This document shows positions 34,299 to 42,674 of a DNA stretch of 64,000 nucleotides, piece after piece (positions within the stretch are counted from its first letter, which is position 1; each line of letters starts with the position of its first letter). The position numbers were made by a program, and so were the translations under genes. Origin of the DNA: Lentisphaerae bacterium GWF2_57_35 (GTDB taxonomy: Bacteria; Verrucomicrobiota; Kiritimatiellia; CAIQIC01; GWF2-57-35); assembly GCA_001804865.1 (NCBI GenBank), contig MHBK01000001.1:62001-126000 (forward strand). Reading direction: 5' to 3'. Under the pieces are notes generated by a model that was not told the origin of the DNA, did not search any database, and saw only the letters and a program-made list of their open reading frames with translations.

Positions 34299-35897
34299 AT
34301 GAAGAAGTGTTTGATATTGGTGGGCGTAGCCCTGGTGACCATTGCTTCCAGGGCGTGGGCGGGCGAGCCGATGGCGGTTCTGCTGGAGAAAGGAATCTAT
34401 GCTGAAGAAACCGCAGGCGACTTTGACGAGGCGCTTCGCCTCTATCAGCAGGTGACTGTCGAGGCGGCCTCGAATCAACCCTACGCGGCCGAAGCGGTCT
34501 TCCGTACCGGAATGTGCCAGCTGCGGAAAGGAAACAAGGCGGAGGCCGTTGCCTCCTTTGAAAATGTGGCGGCGAATTTCTCCGCCCAAACGGGGTTGAT
34601 CGAAAAGGCCAAGGCGCAATTGGCGGAATTAAACTGGGCGCCGCTGGAATTGGCGCCGGCGCCTTGGCAGGATGGAGAGATTCTTCATTACAATCAGCTG
34701 TTGCATTCAGGGGTGTTGGGGGGCGTCGAAAAATGGATGATCAAAGCGGATAAACTGGGCGATCAGGACGTCTGGCGGATTGAAGAACTGCATCACAACT
34801 TCGGGCCCGGCTACCGGCAATACGTACGCGTCGAGGCGGATCGGGATACGATGATTCCCATCGAGAGCCACTACGAGCAAGGCGTCTACGGGACGTTCGA
34901 TGTGCGTTACCAGCGCGGTAAAATCCAGTTGAAGGGCGAAGCCAACAATAAAACGGTAAGCCGTGATATCGCCGCCGGGGGCGTCGCTTACGATCTGTGC
35001 CAGGCGCAACAACTTATTCGCCGACTGCCGCTGACCAACGGCTGCCGGCAGAAGTTCTACACCTTCTATGCACAGGACGATCGATGCGGTCAATGGTCCA
35101 TGGAGGTGAAGGCCCGGGAAAAAGTTTCGGTTCCGGCAGGCGACTTTGATTGCTATCGGGTGGAGTATTCGACGTCCGGATGGGGAAGCTACTTTACGCT
35201 TTGGGTGTCAGCGGATGAACACCGATATATAGTGAAGTCGTCTTACTTCCGCAGCGAAGACGCGATGCTGGAGCTGGCGAGCATCACGCATGAGCCCCAA
35301 CGGCAGTTCTTCAAGAATGGGAAACCCGATTTCGATTACGTGAGTTCGCGTCAACCGATGCGGAGCCTGGAGGAAATACAACCGATCGTTCAGCAAGCGG
35401 TGTCGACTATCTCCACGTGCGCCGAAAACGATCCGCGCGTGGCCAAGGCCCTGGAAACTCTGAAAGGACCGGACGAAGAGAACACGTTGAAAGCCCTGGC
35501 CCCGTTTCTAAGTTCTGATCAAGCGACGATTCGTCGGTCGGCAATCTTTATGGTCTGGCAAGGCGGCTTCTCCCATATCGAGCCCGTGCTCGCCAAACTG
35601 CAGGACCTGTGCGGACATTCGGAGGATCTGACCCGGGGCATGGCCGCTCTCGCGTTAGGAGCGCATCAGGCGGGCTCCAGCTTCGATCTGCTGGCGGCCA
35701 TGGCGACGAAGGATGCCAGCGGTTATGCGCGGCGATGCGCCGCCTATGCGCTCGGCGCCCTCGGAATGGAATCCGCTCGCCCTGTACTTGAAAAGGCGTC
35801 CACCGATTCGGATCCTCTGGTAGCCGGCAACGCACGAACGGCCCTCAAGGCTTTGTCGGATTCTCTCGCGAATAAGAACATCTCGGAGCCGCGCTAA
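34299..35897 (+). CDS. Exported protein with TPR-like, DUF3108-like and HEAT-like regions
   Basis: 532 aa with a signal peptide (about 1-22, cleavage near AWA-GE). Residues 25-110 look like tetratricopeptide helices (FDEALRLYQQV...AEAVFRTGMCQLRKGNKAEA). Residues 120-340 resemble the DUF3108 periplasmic beta domain (DGEILHYN...VSVPAGDFDCYRVEYS...LWVSADEHRYIVK). Residues 400-525 form HEAT-like repeats (SGYARRCAAYALGALGMESA). A GAGGAG ribosome-binding site precedes the ATG. It lies 5 bp upstream of a membrane histidine kinase gene, so the three genes 34299-38433 probably form an operon in which this protein may act as a periplasmic accessory or sensor. Function is not known. Confidence 0.7.
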   Translation: MKKCLILVGVALVTIASRAWAGEPMAVLLEKGIYAEETAGDFDEALRLYQQVTVEAASNQPYAAEAVFRTGMCQLRKGNKAEAVASFENVAANFSAQTGLIEKAKAQLAELNWAPLELAPAPWQDGEILHYNQLLHSGVLGGVEKWMIKADKLGDQDVWRIEELHHNFGPGYRQYVRVEADRDTMIPIESHYEQGVYGTFDVRYQRGKIQLKGEANNKTVSRDIAAGGVAYDLCQAQQLIRRLPLTNGCRQKFYTFYAQDDRCGQWSMEVKAREKVSVPAGDFDCYRVEYSTSGWGSYFTLWVSADEHRYIVKSSYFRSEDAMLELASITHEPQRQFFKNGKPDFDYVSSRQPMRSLEEIQPIVQQAVSTISTCAENDPRVAKALETLKGPDEENTLKALAPFLSSDQATIRRSAIFMVWQGGFSHIEPVLAKLQDLCGHSEDLTRGMAALALGAHQAGSSFDLLAAMATKDASGYARRCAAYALGALGMESARPVLEKASTDSDPLVAGNARTALKALSDSLANKNISEPR

Positions 35898-35902
35898 ACC
35901 TC

Positions 35903-37732
35903 ATGTGGAATTCCTCCAGAACCACAGGCCAGAGCCGCGAACTTGGGTTGTTGTTGTCGCTTCTTTTGGCGACGGCATTGATTCCGGCCCTTTGTGTCCT
36001 GTGGTTCATGGCGGAGGCGGCGCAAAACGAACGCATGGCGGTGCGGCAGAAATGGTCGGATCTCTATCAGGCCGAACTCACGGCCGTTCAAAATTCCATC
36101 GAGTCTTATTGGAAGACCCAGAGCCAACGGTTGGATTCCTATGACGACTTGCCGCCGGCCGGCCGGTTCGAGGCTTTGGCAGTCCATCGGTTGGTCGATA
36201 GCGCCATCCTATTCGATGAGAAAGGCCAGCTGGCCTATCCGGCCTTTTGTTCTTTCGTGGAAGATGACTTCGCTTCCGCGTCCAACCAATCCGCTCAAGA
36301 AATCAATATTCGTGCGCTTATGGCGCGGGGAGATGAAGCGAGCGCTCTGCGATTTCTTGCAGAGACTCTGGATGAACCCGCGTGGAAAAAACAGGCATCG
36401 ATTCGCCGGCGCTTGAATCTTCCTTATCTCGGGCTGTGGGTTTTGGAAAAGGTCGGCGATCGCACGACTCCCGCTTACCGGCAGAATATCGATCGTTTGC
36501 AGCGTATCGCCTCGGATTATCGGTTGCCCATGCGGTCATCCCAAAGGTTGTTGCTGATGCAGCGGCTAAACGCGTTAGATCCTTCTCGCGAATTCCCAAC
36601 CCTGCAGGCGGAAGAGATCGCGTTGCGGTTAAACAGCGAATGGACATTGCCTGAAAATGCTTTCCTTCGGTCGGTCGCTTCCAATGAATTGTGGCAGCTA
36701 GCCTCTTCAAGTCGCCAAGTGCTGGGCTTGTTTACAACGGAAGGGGTGTTACGGCGAATGAACCCCTTGCTCGAAACCGCTCGTCTGCCCGGAGCCTCTG
36801 TAACTTTAGAGTTGGCAACCCTTCAGCCGGGGAAGGATCCATTTCTTGTGCGGCTGTTTGGCCATACGATGCCCGGTTGGGAATTGCGATTGTACCTGGA
36901 CGAACCGAATCCGTTTGCAATGGCCGCAGAAAAAAGAGTGGCGGTTTATCTTTGGACGGCGGCGCTGGTTGTGGCCCTCATGGCTTTCTTGGTCTTTTTG
37001 CTGGCCCGGTATTTCATCCGGCAGGTGCGGCTGAATCGGTTGAAAAACGATTTTGTCGCGACGGTTTCGCACGAACTGAAGACGCCGCTGACCTCCATGC
37101 GGGTGCTGGTGGACACCTTGTTGGATGGCCGCCCGCACGATGCGCGGCAATCGATGGAATATCTGCGGTTGATTTCGAAGGAAAACGAACGGCTTAGCCG
37201 CTTGATCGATAACTTCCTGACATTTTCCCGGATGGAGCGCAACAAGCGGGCCTTCGCGCGGGCTGAAGTGCAACCGGAGACCATCGTGCAGACGGCGATC
37301 GATGCCGTGCAGGAGCGCTTCAATTCGGGCGGCTTTCAGTTGAAGACGGAAATGCAACCGGGCAAGGCTTCGATTATCGGCGATCGCGACGCGTTGACGA
37401 CCGTGCTGATCAACCTGTTGGACAATGCGTATAAATATTCCGAAGCCGACAAGCGTGTGACGGTTCGATGTCGCGAAGAAAACGGATCGGTGCTTTTCGA
37501 AGTGGAAGATCATGGGGTGGGGTTGAGTCTCCGGGATTCAAAGCGGGTGTTCGATCGGTTTTATCAGGTCGATCAAAGCCTTTCCCGGCGGGTAGGGGGA
37601 TGCGGGCTGGGTTTGAGCATCGTGAAATTCATCGTTGAGGCGCATGGCGGCTCCATGGAGGTCAAGTGCCAGCTCGGACGGGGCAGCGTGTTTACGGTAA
37701 AAATTCCCTCGGCGCGAACCGGGGGCAGCTGA
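35903..37732 (+). CDS. Membrane sensor histidine kinase
   Basis: 609 aa. Membrane segment 1 lies at about 12-38 (LGLLLSLLLATALIPALCVL). The extracytoplasmic sensor region is about 40-335 with no recognised domain. Membrane segment 2 is about 345-370 (VYLWTAALVVALMAFLVFLL). HisKA follows with H390 in VSHELKTPLTSM, then HATPase_c with the N box NLLDNAYKYS and the G boxes DHGVGLS and GCGLGLSIV. No HAMP domain was seen between segment 2 and the H box. The response regulator follows 17 bp downstream. Kinase and regulator form a classical pair with the exported protein upstream. Confidence 0.92.
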   Translation: MWNSSRTTGQSRELGLLLSLLLATALIPALCVLWFMAEAAQNERMAVRQKWSDLYQAELTAVQNSIESYWKTQSQRLDSYDDLPPAGRFEALAVHRLVDSAILFDEKGQLAYPAFCSFVEDDFASASNQSAQEINIRALMARGDEASALRFLAETLDEPAWKKQASIRRRLNLPYLGLWVLEKVGDRTTPAYRQNIDRLQRIASDYRLPMRSSQRLLLMQRLNALDPSREFPTLQAEEIALRLNSEWTLPENAFLRSVASNELWQLASSSRQVLGLFTTEGVLRRMNPLLETARLPGASVTLELATLQPGKDPFLVRLFGHTMPGWELRLYLDEPNPFAMAAEKRVAVYLWTAALVVALMAFLVFLLARYFIRQVRLNRLKNDFVATVSHELKTPLTSMRVLVDTLLDGRPHDARQSMEYLRLISKENERLSRLIDNFLTFSRMERNKRAFARAEVQPETIVQTAIDAVQERFNSGGFQLKTEMQPGKASIIGDRDALTTVLINLLDNAYKYSEADKRVTVRCREENGSVLFEVEDHGVGLSLRDSKRVFDRFYQVDQSLSRRVGGCGLGLSIVKFIVEAHGGSMEVKCQLGRGSVFTVKIPSARTGGS

Positions 37733-37749
37733 AAAGAATAGGTGAACGC

Positions 37750-38433
37750 ATGGCCGGTGAAACCGTATTGATCATCGAAGACGATCCTGCCCTGTTGCGG
37801 GGCGTAAAGGATAATTTTGAGAGCGTCGGCTATATTGTACATGCCGCCGCCGACGGTGAAAAGGGGTTGAACGACGCCCTTCGTATCCGTCCCGATCTGA
37901 TTCTGCTCGATCTCATGCTGCCCAAGGTGAACGGCTACGAGATTTGTCGCGCACTCCGGGACAACGGCCAGGAAATGCCCATCATCATGCTGACGGCCAA
38001 GAGCCAGGAGTCGGACATCGTCTTGGGTCTTAATCTCGGCGCCGACGACTATGTCACGAAGCCGTTCAGCATCAAGGAACTGTTGGCCCGCTCCCACGCA
38101 TTTTTACGGCGCCGAGGGACGACGAAATCGGCGATCCGGCGATTCGGCGATTTCGAACTCGACCTGGACTCCCGAAAACTACGGCGAAAAAACGTTGAAA
38201 TCGAACTGACGCCCAAGGAATTCGAGTTGCTCGCTTTTCTGACCGAGCAAGCTGGGAAGGCGCTGACGCGCGAACGGATACTGAATGCGGTCTGGGGCCA
38301 CGATGTCTTTGTCACTTCGCGCAGCGTCGACCGTTGCATCAACACTCTGCGGGGAAAAATCGAGCGTTCAGCCGCCTATCCCGTATTTATCAAGACCGTC
38401 CGCGAAATCGGATATCGATTTGAAATGCCCTGA
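37750..38433 (+). CDS. OmpR/PhoB-family response regulator
   Basis: 227 aa from ATG 37750; the longer open frame from 37666 overlaps the kinase gene and is not used. The receiver domain (about 5-115) has the acidic pair E10-D11-D12, phospho-acceptor D54 in LILLDLMLP, and the conserved Lys in YVTKPFS. The C-terminal winged helix (about 130-225) has LTPKEFELLAFL, SRSVDRCINTLRGKIE and the final VREIGYRFEMP. Length is typical. Its targets are unknown. A palindrome 5 bp after the stop may end the transcript. Confidence 0.94.
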   Translation: MAGETVLIIEDDPALLRGVKDNFESVGYIVHAAADGEKGLNDALRIRPDLILLDLMLPKVNGYEICRALRDNGQEMPIIMLTAKSQESDIVLGLNLGADDYVTKPFSIKELLARSHAFLRRRGTTKSAIRRFGDFELDLDSRKLRRKNVEIELTPKEFELLAFLTEQAGKALTRERILNAVWGHDVFVTSRSVDRCINTLRGKIERSAAYPVFIKTVREIGYRFEMP

Positions 38434-38437
38434 CCGC

Positions 38438-38467
38438 CATGATCACACTTCGCAAAGTGTGATCATG
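38438..38467. repeat. CATGATCACACTT palindrome after the response regulator
   Basis: Arms CATGATCACACTT and AAGTGTGATCATG enclose CGCA. It shares its core with the 32132 palindrome. It directly abuts the RAYT remnant, as expected for REP sequences next to their transposase. Confidence 0.7.
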
Positions 38468-38560
38468 CCGTTTGAAGAGGCGAAGCATCACATTACGGTG
38501 CACGGGAACGGACGGGAGAAGCTGTTCCATGAGCCGGAGGTTTATACCTGTCTTTTATAC
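38466..38560 (+). pseudogene. RAYT (REP-associated tyrosine transposase) N-terminal remnant
   Basis: From ATG 38466 the frame reads MPFEEAKHHITVHGNGREKL and FHEPEVY, which resembles the conserved start of RAYT transposases (YHVT.RGN.R..IFHDD.D). Only about 30 residues are left. The HUH and catalytic Tyr parts are absent and the two-hairpin repeat follows. RAYTs mobilise REP palindromes, so this fits the surrounding repeats. Based on motif memory; the fragment is short. Confidence 0.5.
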
Positions 38561-38690
38561 ATAAATCTAAAAAAAATTGAGGGTTCCGCTCGGTCGGAAC
38601 CTTCCTCTTTCGGTCGCGACGGAGCGCGACCCTCCAAAATGCAAACCTTCTTGTCGCTGCAACTCTTTGCGGCGATCCTTTTCCCCTGAG
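38541..38690 (-). repeat. Dispersed repeat with two-hairpin element, copy 2 (inverted)
   Basis: The core element is 38578-38635: GGTTCCG-CTCGGT-CGGAACC (38582-38601), a 10-nt linker, then GGTCGCG-ACGGAG-CGCGACC (38612-38631), closed by GAG/CTCC. Read on the minus strand, the flanks (GGATCGCCGCAAAGAGTTGC and TATAAAAGACAG) match the flanks of the 49197 copy, so about 140 bp is shared. Confidence 0.75.
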
Positions 38691-38748
38691 AAGAGTTACC
38701 CCACGGATGGCAAAGCGGTCCCACGGATAAGAGAGGGTTTAGAGAGAA

Positions 38749-38830
38749 TTTTTCGCGTCATTCCGCGGGCACACCTCTTTGTTGCAGAAAGAAGAATAGG
38801 CCCGCGAAACACGCGGAATGACACGAAAAA
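38749..38830. repeat. Imperfect inverted repeat, 19-bp arms
   Basis: Arm TTTTTCGCGTCATTCCGCG (38749-38767) pairs with CGCGGAATGACACGAAAAA (38812-38830) with one mismatch, around a 44-nt middle. No coding potential was seen. Probably another small mobile palindrome. Confidence 0.6.
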
Positions 38831-39028
38831 GAGAGCCCCTCCTCTCCTTTGCGACCTCTGGTGCGGCTTGGCTTTGCGGCCTTTGCGTTGAAATTCTTCG
38901 TTGTGTTCCTTGGTTGCGGTTGAGTTGGGTGACGCTCTTTTCTTGTAACAGTCCGGTGTCTGGACTTTGTGTATAAGAGACAGGGTTTATACAGCGGTTG
39001 AATACGGCTTGCGGACGGCGATCGGTAA

Positions 39029-39058
39029 CCCGTCTTCTGGCGGGAAGAGATGATGAGG
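39029..39058 (+). repeat. Third copy of the gspK tail sequence
   Basis: Thirty bases encode PVFWREEMMR in one frame, nearly the same as the gspK 3' end at 33488-33517. No open gene surrounds it. It lies about 50 bp after a TATAAGAGACAG motif and just before another TATAAAAGACAG-like motif on the minus strand. Confidence 0.6.
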
Positions 39059-39261
39059 TCGTCCGCCTGTCTTTTATGCCCAAATTCTCCAAGAGCGTCC
39101 GGCATCCAAACGAGTCGGAATTTCTTATCCGTGGGGCTGCCCTCTTTTTCGATCGGCACATCATTCCTGGCCACCTTCTGTTCCCGTACACGATAAAAAC
39201 AGAGATTAGGATTACGAGTATGAGCAGGAATCAGAACGCCATCCGACCGAAAAAAAGGCCC

Positions 39262-39732
39262 TTAATTGGGCTTTGCGTCCAGCAGATCCTCCCGGAGGCT
39301 GACGTCGCGGCCTTTTTGATCCTCGATCCAGAAGTGGACTCTTTCGCCGGCATCCCGTGAGCGCAGGGTGTAAAGGTTTCCCGCTTGTGCGACGAACGAG
39401 AGCTGTCCGTCCGCGTCGCGGAAGGACAGATTGTTGGCGTGTACGGTATCGTAGCATTTCCAGTAAAAGGCAAGCCGATGGGCGCCCGGCAATACGCAGA
39501 GCACGGGTTGGCCGGCGAGGAAACGGGATCTTATGGGCCGGCCGTCCACCGCGGTGATGACCGTGAAGGGCTCGCCGCCCGATTCGCAGGCAATCCGGGC
39601 GATTTCCTGGGGCGGTCGGGCCGGCCCCGGATAAAGGTGGGTGTTTCGGGTGGTGGAGCACCCGGTCAGGACGATCGCCAACAGCAGCAGCGCGGCGGTC
39701 GGGGTATTTCGTTTTAACAAGCGGCGCATCAT
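39262..39732 (-). CDS. Small predicted lipoprotein
   Basis: 156 aa. The N-terminal signal ends in the lipobox LTGC with lipidated Cys25 (AALLLLAIVLTGCSTTRNTH). The mature part is small and beta-rich (FTVITAVDGRPIRSRFLAG...LPGAHRLAFYWKCYD), resembling small envelope lipoproteins with one soluble domain, but I recognise no family. It starts 1 bp after the stop of the upstream lipoprotein gene, so both are co-expressed. Location would be the outer or inner membrane facing the periplasm. Confidence 0.75.
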   Translation of the reverse strand: MMRRLLKRNTPTAALLLLAIVLTGCSTTRNTHLYPGPARPPQEIARIACESGGEPFTVITAVDGRPIRSRFLAGQPVLCVLPGAHRLAFYWKCYDTVHANNLSFRDADGQLSFVAQAGNLYTLRSRDAGERVHFWIEDQKGRDVSLREDLLDAKPN

Positions 39733-39733
39733 G

Positions 39734-40495
39734 TTAACGGTTGTCCGGGTTTTGTTTTAAAACGTCATCTAATTCTCCGGCCATCCGCTGGGCGGCCTCG
39801 CGGCCAATGGCTTCGAGGCTGTTCTTCAGGCGCTCGGGATTTCGAATGTAGGCGTCGCGGCTCGATCCGGGCAGAAAGATCAGGCGCGAGGAGCGCGCTA
39901 CAATGAAATTGGTCTGCCATAACACCGAGTTGGTTTCCCGATATTTAATGTAGCGCTGAAGAGAGCTGGCCGATCGGTAAGTTGTGTAGGCGGCCGGCGG
40001 ATTTTTGGCCAGCACGGCGTTGAACTTGACGCGCGGGATCACGGTGTGAAAAAGAGAGTTGTAGCCGTCGTCTTGGAAGCCCAGCTCGGAGACATAAACC
40101 AGAAGTTCGGCATCGGCCGGTTGGCCTTGGGAAATCAGCGTCCATCGCGGCCCCCCGGCGCTGGACAGCGCGCGGGGCAACTCGTTGCTTAAAACCGCCG
40201 CCAGGGTTTCCTCCGGCCGGACCTTTTCTCCGATGTCCGCATTCCGGTTCCAAAGCGACGAATCCCGCTGGAGCGGCTTGGTTACTTTCTGAAAGATATC
40301 GGCTACTTCCGTGCCGGAGTCCTTTCTTGACGATACCGATTTGAGGTTGAAATTGGTTGGCGCGAGATAGTCTTCGCACAGGACGACGGTACGAATGGCT
40401 GACAGCGCGGAGTCCTTTTTTCCGGATGGAGACCGGCAACTTGCCGGCAGCGCCAGTACGGCGAAGCAAAAAGCCCATATGAAGAGTTGTTTCAT
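39734..40495 (-). CDS. Predicted exported or lipoprotein, unknown family
   Basis: 253 aa with a hydrophobic signal (FIWAFCFAVLALPASC) that could be a lipoprotein signal with Cys20, although the -3 position is Pro and the lipobox is imperfect. The mature protein (AELLVYVSELGFQDDGYNSL...RYIKYRETNSVLWQTNFIVA) is not recognised. It is the first gene of a two-gene minus-strand operon that diverges from the gspL-gspM-gspD cluster; the 126-bp gap at 40496-40621 must hold both promoters. A link to the secretion apparatus is possible from position only. Confidence 0.68.
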   Translation of the reverse strand: MKQLFIWAFCFAVLALPASCRSPSGKKDSALSAIRTVVLCEDYLAPTNFNLKSVSSRKDSGTEVADIFQKVTKPLQRDSSLWNRNADIGEKVRPEETLAAVLSNELPRALSSAGGPRWTLISQGQPADAELLVYVSELGFQDDGYNSLFHTVIPRVKFNAVLAKNPPAAYTTYRSASSLQRYIKYRETNSVLWQTNFIVARSSRLIFLPGSSRDAYIRNPERLKNSLEAIGREAAQRMAGELDDVLKQNPDNR

Positions 40496-40621
40496 TAATT
40501 AATCAGTCTAACGTATACGCGGGCAGGGCGCAATCCGGCAGGAAAAGGCCGTCCCCAACAAGATCATGCATTTATCATTGATTCTGGAAGGGTTTTTCGT
40601 CATTAGTCTGTATTTAGCTTT

Positions 40622-42010
40622 ATGGCACAACAATTAATAACAGGGGCGGTTTTTCGCGAGGGACGCCTGGATTGGACGACGTTACGCCCATCCAAGGGCC
40701 GCCTTGACGTATTAATCCATGAGCAAGAGACGCTTGCATCTGCCGAAAAGGCGTCCGAAGAAGCGGTTCCTGAATCGATTGCCGCCCTGAAAAAGCTTCA
40801 TGGCCGGCTCCGGGGCTTGCTGTCCCTGTCCCTTCCCTCCGAGAAGGTCCTCTTGCGCGTGGTGGATTTGCCGACGATCGATCCGGACGAAATGAAAAGC
40901 ATGGTCGATTTGCAGGTCGACAAGTTTTCGCCGTTTCCCATCGAACATATGTCGGTTTCGCACGAGGTGATTCAGAAGAGGGCTGCCTCCGCGCTGGTCC
41001 TGATTGCCGCGGTGCAGCGCTCGGTGGTGGACGACCTCGGCGAACGTTTTCTCAAGGCGGCGTATCTGCCGCATGGCATCGATGTCGAGATCCTGGGTTG
41101 GTGGTATCTGCTCAACGAGGCCGGCCGCGTACCCGAAAAAGGCCGCCGGGTCTTTGTGCTGCTGGACCGGATGGAAACCGAATTGCTGGTCAGCCAGGAT
41201 GGCGTTCCCGTGATGTTTCGGTCCTTGGGCCGTTGCGGCGACGATGCGGCGACGATGGCCGACATGGTGGAGGAAATCGGCTATAACCTGACTTCGCTGG
41301 AGGCAGAGTGGGGCGGCGAGGACGGCCTGTTGCTGAGCGTATGGCATTGGAACGGCCACGCCGCCGCCGAAATGCTGGCCGCCGAATTGAAACGCGAATT
41401 CGGCTTGGAAGCCAGCCTTCAGCGCCTGGACGATTTGCCGCCGTTGAGCGAAGGGTTGGCCCGCCGCGCGGCCTCGCGCGGGGAGCGTCCCCTGGATTTG
41501 TCGCCGCCCGAATGGCATCGAAAAGAGCAGGCGCGTAAAACCCGGAAGGGGCTCGTCGTGGCCACCGCGATCTTTATGAGCGTCTGGCTGATCGGCATCG
41601 CCGGGTTTCTGCTGGCGTTGAATATCCAGCGCAACCAGTTGGTGGCGCTCAAGACGCAAGTCGAGCAGATCGAGGAGCCGGCCCGCGAAGTTCGCCGCCT
41701 TCAGGGCAAGGTGAAGTCGTTCGAGCAATATGCGGACCGTACCCATTCGTCCTTGGAGTGCCTTTTACAGATCACCCTGGTGCTGCCCAACGGCGTGGAT
41801 TTGACCTCCTACATCTACAAAAAAGGCGCCTCCGTGAATCTGCGCGGCGAAAGCAACAGCGCCGAACCGATCTACGACTTTTTCCAGGCCTTGGAACAAG
41901 GTAAATTCTTTACGCAAGTCAAACCGGAAGGCGTGACCACCAGAATGCAGGGCAACCAGAGCCGCGCCCAATTTGGCGTGACGCTCGGCCTGCCGGGAGG
42001 ACAGCCGTGA
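40622..42010 (+). CDS. gspL: GspL-like protein (PilM-PilN type fusion)
   Basis: 462 aa. The N-terminal part (about 1-290) is an actin-like fold of the GspL/PilM type (LPSEKVLLRVVDLPTIDPDE; MVDLQVDKFSPFPIEHM). One membrane segment lies at about 310-335 (GLVVATAIFMSVWLIGIAGF), followed by a coiled coil and a ferredoxin-like PilN/GspL C-terminal domain. In T2SS, GspL links the GspE ATPase to the inner-membrane platform. The PilMNO-like set could equally come from a pilus system, but the secretin and pseudopilins in the window favour T2SS. It overlaps gspM by 4 bp (GTGA). No clear ribosome-binding site was seen near the ATG. Confidence 0.8.
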   Translation: MAQQLITGAVFREGRLDWTTLRPSKGRLDVLIHEQETLASAEKASEEAVPESIAALKKLHGRLRGLLSLSLPSEKVLLRVVDLPTIDPDEMKSMVDLQVDKFSPFPIEHMSVSHEVIQKRAASALVLIAAVQRSVVDDLGERFLKAAYLPHGIDVEILGWWYLLNEAGRVPEKGRRVFVLLDRMETELLVSQDGVPVMFRSLGRCGDDAATMADMVEEIGYNLTSLEAEWGGEDGLLLSVWHWNGHAAAEMLAAELKREFGLEASLQRLDDLPPLSEGLARRAASRGERPLDLSPPEWHRKEQARKTRKGLVVATAIFMSVWLIGIAGFLLALNIQRNQLVALKTQVEQIEEPAREVRRLQGKVKSFEQYADRTHSSLECLLQITLVLPNGVDLTSYIYKKGASVNLRGESNSAEPIYDFFQALEQGKFFTQVKPEGVTTRMQGNQSRAQFGVTLGLPGGQP

Positions 42011-42567
42011 AGGTGTCAAACCGCGAAATCTATCTGGGCTGGGCCACCCTGGTGGCGGTCCTGCTGGCCGGCACCTATTGGCTGGGCGAAGCGAAGCTGA
42101 AGGAATGGGACGAATTCTCCACCGCCCGGCAGGCTTTGAACGTCCGCCTTCAGGAGGCGGAGGTTTGGGCCAACCGGCAGGGCGTCGTGGATAAAAGCCT
42201 CGACGCCATCCGCCAGCAACTGCCCCGCTATCCCGTCGGCCAGGATGTCACCGCCGAACTGCTCAAAACCCTCGAGCGCACGGCCCAAAGCCACAATCTG
42301 ACCCTGTTGCGCCGCGAGCCGGACAAGGAAAAAAGCGTCGGCGATCTCTACGAAGTGGCCATCAACTGCAGTTGGGAAGGCGAACTGGATGCCTTGGTTC
42401 ATTTTCTCTATGCTTTGCAGGTGCAGGGTGCTATGTTGGACATTCGACAGTTGACGATTACCCCCGGCCAGGGCGGGCCGGGCCGGTTGAAGGGCAATTT
42501 CACGGTAGATTGCGCCTACAGCCGGGAATCGGCGGGTGCAAATACGTTAAAGGTGGAGTCCCCATAA
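42007..42567 (+). CDS. gspM: GspM/PilO-like inner-membrane protein
   Basis: 186 aa. GTG start at 42007, coupled to the gspL stop. One N-terminal membrane segment (LGWATLVAVLLAGTYWLG), a coiled coil (about 28-60), then a ferredoxin-like domain (about 75-175). Size and layout fit GspM or PilO, which pair with GspL/PilN in the inner membrane. Family membership rests on topology and gene order more than on motifs. Confidence 0.75.
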   Translation: MKVSNREIYLGWATLVAVLLAGTYWLGEAKLKEWDEFSTARQALNVRLQEAEVWANRQGVVDKSLDAIRQQLPRYPVGQDVTAELLKTLERTAQSHNLTLLRREPDKEKSVGDLYEVAINCSWEGELDALVHFLYALQVQGAMLDIRQLTITPGQGGPGRLKGNFTVDCAYSRESAGANTLKVESP

Positions 42568-42674
42568 GATAACCGATTTCTAAATTTCTTGCGGCGCTTT
42601 TTGAACGATGGGGAACCGGTCTTCCCGCCTGTACGACAGGCCGGGGCCGTGAAAAAAGCGCAGCGGAGCAGCGG

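Larger units (their letters stand above)
38434..39261. other. 828-bp gene-free repeat graveyard
   Basis: No intact gene is seen. In order it holds a CATGATCACACTT palindrome, a RAYT transposase remnant, a two-hairpin element, two CCACGGAT copies (inverted counterpart near 39121), a 19-bp inverted repeat (38749-38830), a stretch of low-complexity TTTGCG-type sequence, TATAAAAGACAG-like motifs near 38551, 38969 and 39066, and a third copy of the gspK tail. Short open frames here match no family known to me. Confidence 0.7.

Noticed and set aside
38541-38690. Possible small RNA gene because of strong paired hairpins
   Set aside because: The same structure recurs in unrelated gaps with different sequences and beside a RAYT remnant, so a mobile repeat explains it better; no promoter or terminator was found.
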